A DNA stretch of 11,703 nucleotides, from assembly GCA_016201645.1 (NCBI GenBank), contig JACQCL010000064.1, positions 1-11,703 of the forward strand. The letters run 5' to 3'. Below the pieces are notes generated by a model, which was given only the letters and a program-made list of their open reading frames with translations, was not told where the DNA came from and did no database searches. Position numbers and translations under genes: made by a program. Origin of the DNA: Candidatus Rokuibacteriota bacterium. GTDB taxonomy: Bacteria > Methylomirabilota > Methylomirabilia > Rokubacteriales > CSP1-6. Shown one piece after another: positions 1-5,536 of the stretch. Each line of letters starts with the position of its first letter. Within the stretch, counting starts at the first letter, position 1.

Positions 1-413
1 CGGATCTCTCGAAGCGCCTTCCCCTGCTGCTTCATCGCCATCACGTCACGCGTGATGTTCAGGCAAAGAGTTCAGGTGGAGCCGTGGCTCGTGTACGTGA
101 CCGTCCCGTCGCGATTGAAGCTCTTGATGTAGCAATCCCGGTTGCTCCGATGACCGATGTTCTTGCACCCGCAGAAGCACGGAATGTACTCGAGGTCGGC
201 GGCGTGCTCGGTCGCGAAGTGATAGAGGCGGCTGGCGTCGGGCTCCCCCCGGGCGAACTCGGGCAGCTGACCACCGAGCACGGTTTGGACCTTGTCGCCA
301 TACTGGTCGGTCGTCACCGGGCCTGCCAGCGACTCGCGGACCGAGGTCACCTCTGCCAGTGCGAGGCTTGCCAGGATGCTTAACAGCACGTCCCGACGGC
401 TCAGTTTGCTCAT
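1..413 (-). CDS. PCYCGC-motif protein, predicted selenoprotein (UxxC), 3' end cut by window edge
   Basis: This is an exported protein of the PCYCGC-motif family (PF13798 type), whose biochemical role is unknown; I infer metal or thiol chemistry outside the membrane. An N-terminal SRRDVLLS stretch followed by a hydrophobic run looks like a Tat or Sec signal. The hallmark PCFCGC is at residues 78-83, followed by H88 and C94. The frame meets TGA at 72-74 (residue 114) and stays open to the window edge, reading U-TLC-LNITRDVMAMK and on to LREI. Cys-type relatives, as I recall them, carry a CxxC followed by the same kind of helix here, so UTLC is a natural Cys-to-Sec site. A hairpin at 39-57 fits a SECIS. 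The start is the ATG at 411-413, preceded by AAGGAGAGAACT. It follows the SHOCT gene after a 19-nt gap. A truncated Cys-less protein is the alternative, but it would lose the conserved C-terminus. Confidence 0.85.
39..57 (-). promoter_or_regulatory. SECIS hairpin of the PCYCGC selenoprotein
   Basis: On the minus strand a perfect 7-bp stem (CATCACG with CGTGATG) encloses the loop CGUGA. The stem begins 15 nt after the UGA at 72-74 and the loop begins 22 nt after it, with G in the second loop position. This matches the bacterial SECIS rule for SelB binding (hairpin within the coding region, G among the first two loop bases). No folding program was run. Confidence 0.7.
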
Positions 414-432
414 AGTTCTCTCCTTTCGTGGG

Positions 433-672
433 TCATCGGGGCTTGAGGTCCCGCAGTCTCGATTCGAACTCTTCCCGGTTGATCTCCCCCCGGGCATATC
501 GTTCCCGCAAGATCGCTAGCGCCCTGTCCTCGGCGGCTGCGCCGGGACTTCGCCAGAGCCAACGGATCGCGGCGGCCACACCAACAAGCAGGAGCACCAC
601 TAGGCCCAGCCCCAGGAGCCAGCTCACGATCATCATCCCCGCCATCCATCCCCCGAGAGTCCCGTCACACAT
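433..672 (-). CDS. Small membrane protein with C-terminal SHOCT domain
   Basis: This 79-residue protein has one strong membrane helix at about residues 10-38. A short C-terminal SHOCT motif follows, at about 50-76 (ALAILRERYARGEI, then EEFESRLRDL). SHOCT domains are short oligomerisation or tethering helices found at the ends of many small bacterial membrane proteins. Similar small SHOCT proteins are common in copper and redox clusters, but their function is undefined. The ATG start at 670-672 has GGAGGAAAA about 10 nt upstream. It sits 24 nt after the secreted helical protein and just before the PCYCGC selenoprotein, so it is probably co-transcribed with both. The family call is firm and the role is unknown. 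Confidence 0.85.
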   Translation of the reverse strand: MCDGTLGGWMAGMMIVSWLLGLGLVVLLLVGVAAAIRWLWRSPGAAAEDRALAILRERYARGEINREEFESRLRDLKPR

Positions 673-696
673 GACCGCTTTTCCTCCGTGCCCACC

Positions 697-1386
697 TCAT
701 CCCATCGGGGTTACCGACCCCAGCAACCGCTCCAGACGGCGTCGGGAGCGCTCGAAGTCGGCCGCGGCCCCCGCCTTCGGGGGTTCCACCCGGGGGAGGG
801 CCTCCCGGAGATGTTCCAGCGCGTCCTTGACCTGTCTGTACACGCCCGGGTGATTGAGCGCCAGGAAGACCTCGTAGGAGGTGAACAGGTAATCGGCCAG
901 GGCGCCGAAGAGCGTGACGGCCGTCTGTGGCTCGGCCAGATGTTGCTCGAGCGCCCCGAGCAGCTCCTCGATTTGAACGTAGAAGAACTTCCTGAACGCC
1001 GTCTCCAGCCCGGCCTCGTCCCGGCGACTCAGCGCCGCCTCGATCTCGACGTCCACCGAGGTTCCGAGCCGGCGGTCCATCGCTTGTACCAGCACTTTGA
1101 GCGCCGGGGTCGGAGGCCTGAGCTGATAGTCGGCTTTGAGGAGATAACCGGGCTCGGAAGGCTTCCGCTCCCTCGGCCTGAGTTCCCCCCGGTACACCTC
1201 GGCGGCAAGGGCGAAGTCCTTGGTGCCCCACTGGGTCAGCTCCTTGATGAGCCGAAAATCCCGGGCGACCTGTGTCTCCCGGCTCTGGACATTCGCGAAA
1301 TGAAAGAGGTGAGCTTCGCCCGGGTCTGCCCAGGCCAGCACGAAGAACGCGAGCGCTCCGCGAGCAAGGGCGGTTCTAGGCGGCAC
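697..1386 (-). CDS. Secreted helical protein of unknown function
   Basis: I do not recognise this 229-residue protein. It has a likely signal peptide at residues 1-25, with probable cleavage after GEA and a mature start HLFHFANVQ. The rest is rich in Glu, Arg, Leu and Ala and looks mostly helical, with no cysteines and no obvious catalytic motif. The chosen GTG start (1384-1386) overlaps the end of the upstream membrane protein by 11 nt and has GGAG about 9 nt before it. That overlap and the signal peptide support the start and imply translational coupling. It probably works in the periplasm with the membrane protein and the OB-fold protein upstream. It could be a helical sensor or binding protein, but nothing in the sequence decides this. 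Confidence 0.75.
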   Translation of the reverse strand: MPPRTALARGALAFFVLAWADPGEAHLFHFANVQSRETQVARDFRLIKELTQWGTKDFALAAEVYRGELRPRERKPSEPGYLLKADYQLRPPTPALKVLVQAMDRRLGTSVDVEIEAALSRRDEAGLETAFRKFFYVQIEELLGALEQHLAEPQTAVTLFGALADYLFTSYEVFLALNHPGVYRQVKDALEHLREALPRVEPPKAGAAADFERSRRRLERLLGSVTPMG

Positions 1387-1915
1387 TAGAGGCAGCTCCA
1401 GGGGAAAACGTTCTCACGAGGTACGAGGCCGCGGTCCCCCACAGTCCTACGATCGCCGCGCCGCCGAAGGGGAGGAAGATGCCATACTCGATCGGAGCCC
1501 TGAGGAGGGCAAACCCGTAGAACGGAATCAGTGCCCCGAAGAGAAGCCACCCGGGCGGGTAGAGGGCGCCAAGCGTCACCAAGACAGTGAGCCATGTCCG
1601 GAGCTGATCGGGGGCCGTCAGCTGGGCGGCGGCCGTGGAGGCGACCAGGATGAGCAGGCCCACGCCGAGGCCGTGGACGTGGAGCATCCGGAAGGACCGG
1701 TTGGACTGCTCGACGACCTCAGTGATCCTGGGCTCGTCAACGGCCGTGATCCCCGTGAGGCCGTGGACTTGAGGGCGCTCCACCACGCGCTGCCGAGCGA
1801 AATCGTAGAACCGATCCTGAAACACCAGCGACGCGCCCGCGCTCGCGCCGAGCGCCATCAAAAAGAGTCCGGCTCCCACTGCCCAGATGGGCGGCTTCCT
1901 CCACTCACTCACCAT
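1376..1915 (-). CDS. Integral membrane protein of unknown function (4-5 helices)
   Basis: This 179-residue protein has hydrophobic helices at about residues 10-32, 79-98, 105-135 (one long or two short) and 146-167. A soluble segment at about 33-75 follows the first helix. The stretch RMLHVHGLG (76-84) places two histidines at the mouth of the second helix, which could bind a metal or haem; this is only a suggestion. The ATG at 1913-1915 lies inside the end of the OB-fold gene (7-nt overlap) and has GGAGG just upstream. Its own end overlaps the secreted helical gene by 11 nt. This tight packing suggests the three genes make one envelope unit. I do not recognise a named family. Confidence 0.8.
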   Translation of the reverse strand: MVSEWRKPPIWAVGAGLFLMALGASAGASLVFQDRFYDFARQRVVERPQVHGLTGITAVDEPRITEVVEQSNRSFRMLHVHGLGVGLLILVASTAAAQLTAPDQLRTWLTVLVTLGALYPPGWLLFGALIPFYGFALLRAPIEYGIFLPFGGAAIVGLWGTAASYLVRTFSPGAASSAA

Positions 1916-2328
1916 GTTTCCCTCCGGTCTTTCCGTTCCTTCTCCAGCCTGGTGATCCGAACACTCTCGATCATGTGATGGATGTTATAGCGCCAGATAT
2001 GGAAGACGCCGACCGCCTCAACGCGGTCTCCTTCTTTCACTGAAGGAGGCGACCAAGAGAACACGGTCAGGGTGGCACGCGCATCCTCGACCGAGAGCGT
2101 GTAATAGGGTCTCCTGTTTGGAAAGACAGCACGCTCCACCCCCGCGACTGTCCCCTGAATCATCACCGTCTCGCCCTCATAGGCGTCCGTGGCGGCCAGA
2201 ATCGCTTCGACCGCAATGGGCGCGGCGGACAGGGCATCTGGCTTTCCGTCGGCAACGGCCCGCCACCCCGGAATCATCAGCATGACGCTGACGCATGCTA
2301 CGAAAACGACAGCCGCACCTTGTCTCAT
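1909..2328 (-). CDS. Exported OB-fold domain protein
   Basis: This 139-residue protein has a signal peptide (residues 1-27, with the hydrophobic core AAVVFVACVSVMLMI). A beta-rich domain follows at about 50-127, reading EGETVMIQGTVAGVE, then YYTLSVEDARATLTVFSW, then KEGDRVEAVGVFHIW. The pattern is typical of OB-fold domains of the nucleic-acid-binding type that have been recruited to the periplasm or to redox and metal proteins. Secretion argues against a DNA or RNA role. The ATG at 2326-2328 follows the ICMT-like methyltransferase by 17 nt, and the 3' end overlaps the membrane protein by 7 nt. The fold call is fair; the ligand is unknown. Confidence 0.75.
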   Translation of the reverse strand: MRQGAAVVFVACVSVMLMIPGWRAVADGKPDALSAAPIAVEAILAATDAYEGETVMIQGTVAGVERAVFPNRRPYYTLSVEDARATLTVFSWSPPSVKEGDRVEAVGVFHIWRYNIHHMIESVRITRLEKERKDRRETW

Positions 2329-2345
2329 GTGCGAGCCTTTTCCCC

Positions 2346-3155
2346 TTACCTATAACATCCGCCAGCGCGTGGAAATTCCGGGACGCGCCGCCCTGCTACG
2401 GCCGCAGGTCGGCCTCGTCCCCAGAGGACAAAGGCCGGCGTCCGGGCCGCGTAGTCCAGGAACGTCTCCCCGAAGAACGTCGCCAGCTCCTCGTCCTCCC
2501 GCCTGGCCAGCCGCAGGTACATGACGATGAGCACCGGGCCCATCAGGATGGTCGGCAGCGTCGGCCACTGGATGATGAAGCCCAGGACGATCAGGATCAG
2601 CCCCAGGTACTGGGGATGCCGCAGGTGGCGGTAGACCCCGCCCGTCACGAGGGACCCCCGCCCGCGGTAGACGGTGGCCCACCCGGCGGCGAGCAACCCC
2701 ACCGCCGTCGCGATCAGGCCGATGCTGAGGACCATCACCAGATAGACGCCGACGTGGAGCGGGACCAGCCCGAGCCGGTCCAGGGCAAAGGCCCAGAGGT
2801 GGCTCTCGTTCATCCCGAACGCCCATGGCCGGAGGCCGAGCAGGGGAGCCAGGAGGTAGATGGTCAGCGGGATCCCGAACATCTCGGTGAAGAGCGAGAT
2901 CAGGAAGGCCGTGTAGAGCCCCGCGTTTAGCCACTCTCCCCGATGCCGCGGCCGAGAGAAGCCGAGCACGAAGAGCGTGAAGAGTCCCGTTGCGATCAGG
3001 ACTGCGCGCCAGTTCCCGTACCAGGAGTCGAAGGGAACCCTGTGGACGCCCGGGACGTCACGCACACTTCGAGCAAACAGCCAGAGGCCGCCGCCGATAA
3101 CCAGCCCGACCAGACCCCAGCGCGCTCCCCGCCACACGGCGGTCACTCTTTTCAC
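2346..3155 (-). CDS. ICMT/NnrU-like integral membrane methyltransferase
   Basis: This 269-residue polytopic protein has about six hydrophobic segments. Its C-terminal half matches the isoprenylcysteine carboxyl methyltransferase / phospholipid methyltransferase superfamily. GVYRHLRHPQYLGL lies at about residues 173-186, and RREDEEL at about 218-224 is followed by an FFGETFLDYAARTP segment; these form the cofactor pocket in that superfamily. Substrates in the superfamily range from prenylcysteine and phospholipids to small thiols (MddA), so the substrate here is open. A GTG start (3153-3155) with AAGGA upstream lies 16 nt after the peroxiredoxin-like selenoprotein gene, so co-expression is likely. 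The C-terminal tail (about 245-269) is not family-like. Confidence 0.82.
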   Translation of the reverse strand: MKRVTAVWRGARWGLVGLVIGGGLWLFARSVRDVPGVHRVPFDSWYGNWRAVLIATGLFTLFVLGFSRPRHRGEWLNAGLYTAFLISLFTEMFGIPLTIYLLAPLLGLRPWAFGMNESHLWAFALDRLGLVPLHVGVYLVMVLSIGLIATAVGLLAAGWATVYRGRGSLVTGGVYRHLRHPQYLGLILIVLGFIIQWPTLPTILMGPVLIVMYLRLARREDEELATFFGETFLDYAARTPAFVLWGRGRPAAVAGRRVPEFPRAGGCYR

Positions 3156-3171
3156 CGGTTCCTTCTTCCCT

Positions 3172-3783
3172 TCAGCGTTGGCTCTTCGCCTGGCGGAGTG
3201 CCTGGACGATCATCTCGACGTTCTCCCCGAACCGACGGTCGATCTGACGCACCCGGATCCGCCCCTGCTTGTCGATGATCACGTAGCCCATGTCGGACAT
3301 CTCCATCCCCTCACCTTTCATCTGGTACGCGCGGATGACGTCCATGGAGACGTCGGCGAGGATCGGGAAGGTCAACCCCAGGTCCCGGGCCAGCCGGGCC
3401 GCCGCCTCCGGGGTGTCAATGCTGACCCCCAGCACCGCGGCACCTTCGGCCGTCAGCTCGCCGATCTTTGGTCGCAGCTTCCCGAGCTGCCCACGGCACA
3501 TGCCTCAGGTGGCGCCCATGTAGAAGAGGAGGAGGACCTCCTGCTTCCCTAGGAATTCGTCGAGGGAGATCACCCGGCCGGTGGAGCTCAGTAGGTTGAA
3601 CCGGGGAGCAGGCTCTGGCGGCGTCGTCCGCGCCCCGTTCCACTGCCAGGCCCCGATGCCGCCCCCGACGACCAGCAAGGCCATGAGAGCCCCGACGATC
3701 CACTTCCGCCACCGCATCGCCGGACGCGGCTCCGGCGCACCCCTCATGCGACGTTGAAGCTTTTCCCTCGCCTTCCGTCCCAT
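3172..3783 (-). CDS. Membrane-anchored peroxiredoxin-like selenoprotein (UGMC)
   Basis: This predicted 203-residue AhpC/TSA-family oxidoreductase probably reduces peroxides or disulfides outside the cytoplasmic membrane. A basic N-terminus precedes one membrane helix (about 28-47). The thioredoxin fold follows with LLLFYMGAT, then an in-frame TGA (3505-3507, residue 93), then GMC and RGQLGKLRPKI. The site aligns with the redox pair of CxxC peroxiredoxin-like proteins, giving U93-G-M-C96. Downstream VSIDTPEAAARLARDLGL, FPILAD and GYVIIDKQGRI are classic for the fold, and all of them lie beyond the TGA. A SECIS-like hairpin lies at 3474-3490. The ATG start has AAGGAA about 8 nt upstream. A gene split by mutation is unlikely because both halves are intact and the same event recurs in five other genes here. 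Confidence 0.93.
3474..3490 (-). promoter_or_regulatory. SECIS hairpin of the peroxiredoxin-like selenoprotein
   Basis: A perfect 6-bp stem (GCAGCT with AGCTGC) encloses the loop CGGGA. The stem begins 15 nt after the UGA at 3505-3507 and the loop 21 nt after it, with G as the second loop base. The geometry matches bacterial SECIS elements. It was read by eye and not folded by program. Confidence 0.72.
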
Positions 3784-3836
3784 AGAAGATTCCTTACCTG
3801 CTCGTCCCGTTTGCGCTCCCGAGCCATCCTCCGCGG

Positions 3837-3857
3837 GAGGGTCAAGCCTTGACCCTC
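3837..3857 (-). promoter_or_regulatory. SECIS hairpin of the desulforedoxin-like selenoprotein
   Basis: A perfect 9-bp stem (GAGGGTCAA with TTGACCCTC) closes a GGC loop. The stem starts 12 nt and the loop 21 nt after the UGA at 3869-3871. It is the longest stem of the six hairpins. Its 3' arm contains the true UGA stop (3842-3844) and extends 5 nt past the gene. Alone it could be taken for a terminator, but no T-run follows and the distance from the UGA fits a SECIS. Confidence 0.78.
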
Positions 3858-3958
3858 ATCTCCTGGCCTCAGCACTGCGGGATGCAGTGGCCTGCCTTCA
3901 CGATCAGGATCTCTTGTTTGCACTTATCGCAGACGTACCGCTCGGCTTCCTTGGGCAT
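3842..3958 (-). CDS. 38-residue desulforedoxin-like selenoprotein (CxxC...CU)
   Basis: This tiny protein resembles a stand-alone desulforedoxin / desulfoferrodoxin N-terminal domain, which holds an Fe(Cys)4 centre through CxxC and a vicinal CC. Here RYVCDKC (C10, C13) is followed by an EILIVKAG strand, then C25 and QC29. An in-frame TGA (3869-3871, residue 30) and GQEM follow. The family pattern CCGxxM therefore becomes CUGQEM. Reading TGA as Sec restores the missing fourth ligand and the conserved Gly and Met; stopping there would delete them. The frame ends with RVKA and a TGA at 3842-3844. The ATG start has AGGAGG 9 nt upstream and lies 19 nt after the membrane TRASH-like gene. A SECIS hairpin is at 3837-3857. 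The metal and redox partner are inferred. Confidence 0.85.
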
Positions 3959-3977
3959 GCTTAGCTCCTCCTCTTCG

Positions 3978-4286
3978 TCATATCCCGATCCCTTCAGCCA
4001 GGGCCCGGACCTCCCGCGCGAACTCCACCGCATGGGCCTCGGAGCAGAATGCCTCGCCTAGCCGGCGGAACTGCCCGTCCGCCTCCCGACCGCAGACGGC
4101 GCAATAGCCCGGCGTCGCAGCGATTCCCGCCACGCCTCGCTCCGACGACCCGTCCTCCGTTTTGGTCCCACATCCACCGCCTTGCGCCGCAAGGCTGCTG
4201 GCGCTCCCTCACCCCTTCATCCCACTTCGGCGGAAGAGGAGGAGCGCCAGGCCCACCAGGGCCAGAATCCATATCCAGTTCTCCAT
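3978..4286 (-). CDS. Membrane-anchored TRASH/YHS-like protein, predicted selenoprotein
   Basis: If the TGA at 4209-4211 is read as Sec, one 102-residue protein results. A short N-terminal membrane helix (residues 2-18, NWIWILALVGLALLLF) leads to RRSGMKG-U26-GS. A Gly/Cys linker (QGGGCG) follows, then a metal-binding module at about 61-92 with CAVC, GEAFCSEAH and a helical tail. The module closely resembles the N-terminus of the protein at 9237-9665. The downstream part has no ATG and is in the same frame, and a SECIS-like hairpin follows at 4179-4195. The ATG has GGAGGGGG 6 nt upstream. The alternative is two genes: a 25-residue membrane peptide ending at 4209, and a 51-residue protein from a GTG at 4131-4133 that has its own GGAG. 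I favour the single selenoprotein. Confidence 0.65.
4179..4195 (-). promoter_or_regulatory. SECIS-like hairpin of the membrane TRASH-like gene
   Basis: A perfect 7-bp stem (GCCTTGC with GCAAGGC) closes a GGC loop. The stem begins 14 nt and the loop 21 nt after the UGA at 4209-4211. Loop sequence and loop distance are the same as in the desulforedoxin-like SECIS next door. This hairpin is the main reason for reading the UGA as Sec. Confidence 0.62.
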
Positions 4287-4303
4287 GTGAGCCCCCTCCG
4301 AGC

Positions 4304-4849
4304 CTACCGGGTGCCGTCGAGGAACTGGCGGACAAGGCGCCGGGCTGCCTCGCTTTGCCAGTCCCGCTCGCCGCGCACCAGCCCGACGACCTTCCCCTTT
4401 CTGTCGATGAGGACCGTGTTGGGGTGAGCCCACAGCCCGAACAGGTGGGGACTCTGGCCCTCCCGGTCCAGGAGGAGCGGGAATGGAATGTCCATCTCCA
4501 TCGCAAACTTCCAGACTGTCTCTCGGTCCTCACCGAGATTCACTCCTATCACCTCAAGCCCCTGGCTTCTGAACTGCCGGTGCAACGCCGCCTTGGCGGG
4601 AGCCTCCCGCAAGCACTTGGGTCAGGTGGTGGTAAAGAACCCGAGAAGCACCACCTTCCCCCGGAACTCCTTGAGGTGGATTGTCCCTCCATCCAGGGAT
4701 GGAAGCACAAGATCGGGAGCCGGGCTCGGGTTGGGCGGGCGCTGGATCCCCATGGCGGCAAAAAGCTCTTCCGTCCCCGGCGCGGGTCTGGCGGAGCCGA
4801 CCGTCAGCGCGGTGATCACAAGCACGGCCGTCCAGGGTGGGAGTCTCAT
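4304..4849 (-). CDS. TlpA/ResA-like thioredoxin, predicted selenoprotein (UPKC)
   Basis: This exported 181-residue thioredoxin-fold oxidoreductase has a signal peptide at residues 1-22. PDLVLPSLDGGTIHLKEF, then GKVVLLGFFTTT, match the TlpA/ResA pattern, where WCPPC usually comes next. Here an in-frame TGA (4622-4624, residue 76) is followed by PKC, giving U76-P-K-C79, and LREAPAKAALHRQF continues the active-site helix. The rest of the fold lies after the TGA (GLEVIGVNLGEDRE, FPLLLDREGQ, PNTVLIDRKGKVV). Family members reduce disulfides or deliver electrons during cytochrome and copper-site assembly. The ATG directly abuts the TAG of the Sco gene (no gap), with GAAAGG just before. SECIS hairpin at 4596-4610. 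The substrate is unknown, but the Sco neighbour suggests copper-site thiols. Confidence 0.93.
4596..4610 (-). promoter_or_regulatory. SECIS hairpin of the TlpA-like selenoprotein
   Basis: A 6-bp stem (GCGGGA with TCCCGC) closes a GGC loop, and the stem can extend by CTT/AAG past a one-base bulge. The stem begins 12 nt and the loop 18 nt after the UGA at 4622-4624. It shares its GGC loop with two neighbouring SECIS candidates. Confidence 0.68.
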
Positions 4850-5536
4850 CTACCTTTCCTTCGGCTTTTCCCTCAGCACGATTTTCACGTTCTGGCGCAG
4901 TCGCTCGAGGGAGGCTTGGTCATCGGGGAGATGGTAGGCGCGGATTCTCTCCTGGCGGTCCACGAGCACGAACCGCGCACTGTGAATGACCAGCCCTTTG
5001 GACCCGTGGGTGGCTTCAGCAGGGGCAGGCCCAAGCGCGACGAGGAGCCCGCCTGCCCGTGCTTGGTCATCGGGATCGACGACGCCGAGATGGAAACCCT
5101 CCTTGGCCAGGTGGTAGATCACCCGCTTGTCTCCGGTTAGGAACAGCCATCTGACTGGTTCCGCCGCGTATCGCTCGGCATAGCGGGAGAGGACCGCCGG
5201 GGTATCCCGTTCCGGGTCCACGGTAATCGAGACCAGTCGAAGGTCCGGCTCACCTTTGAACTCGGTCTGAAGCCGCGCCAGCCTGGCGCTCTGGAGGGGG
5301 CACGTTTCCGTGCACTGGGTGTAGATGAAGTTGGCGATCCACACCTTCCCCAGAAGATCTGCCCGGGTGACCCGCCGGCCACTCCTTTCCGTGAGCGCAA
5401 AGTCGGGGACCTCACCGTACACGCCCAGCGTCTCGGTCCCCAGCCAGATCCACACGGCAAGACCCCCGGCTCCTGAGACCAGCAGGAGGGCGAGCCCGCG
5501 CACGACAGGACGTGAGAGCGCCGGCATCGACCTCAC
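4850..5536 (-). CDS. SCO1/SenC-family copper chaperone or thiol oxidoreductase
   Basis: This 228-residue, membrane-anchored Sco protein has a hydrophobic anchor (about 12-32) followed by a thioredoxin-like domain. The copper-binding signature is complete: C75-TET-C79-P within NFIYTQCTETCP, and H185 in VIHSARFVLVD. VSITVDPERDTP is also typical of the family. Sco proteins deliver copper to, or reduce the thiols of, the CuA site of cytochrome oxidase, and some act in copper stress. The GTG start (5534-5536) overlaps the multicopper oxidase stop by 4 nt, which is the usual coupling arrangement; an ATG three codons later is an alternative start. The adjacent TlpA-like selenoprotein is a likely redox partner. 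All ligands are cysteine or histidine, with no Sec here. Confidence 0.93.
   Translation of the reverse strand: MRSMPALSRPVVRGLALLLVSGAGGLAVWIWLGTETLGVYGEVPDFALTERSGRRVTRADLLGKVWIANFIYTQCTETCPLQSARLARLQTEFKGEPDLRLVSITVDPERDTPAVLSRYAERYAAEPVRWLFLTGDKRVIYHLAKEGFHLGVVDPDDQARAGGLLVALGPAPAEATHGSKGLVIHSARFVLVDRQERIRAYHLPDDQASLERLRQNVKIVLREKPKER

Noticed and set aside
3837..3857. Rho-independent terminator between the desulforedoxin-like and peroxiredoxin-like genes
   Set aside because: The hairpin is strong but no T-run follows on the transcript, and the next gene continues the block. Its position relative to the UGA fits a SECIS better.
4049..5140. 363-codon open frame on the plus strand, and similar long plus-strand frames (6004-7062, 688-1389)
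   Set aside because: They lie antisense to well-supported minus-strand genes. Their translations are Pro/Arg/His-rich with no recognisable domain, as expected for GC-rich antisense frames.
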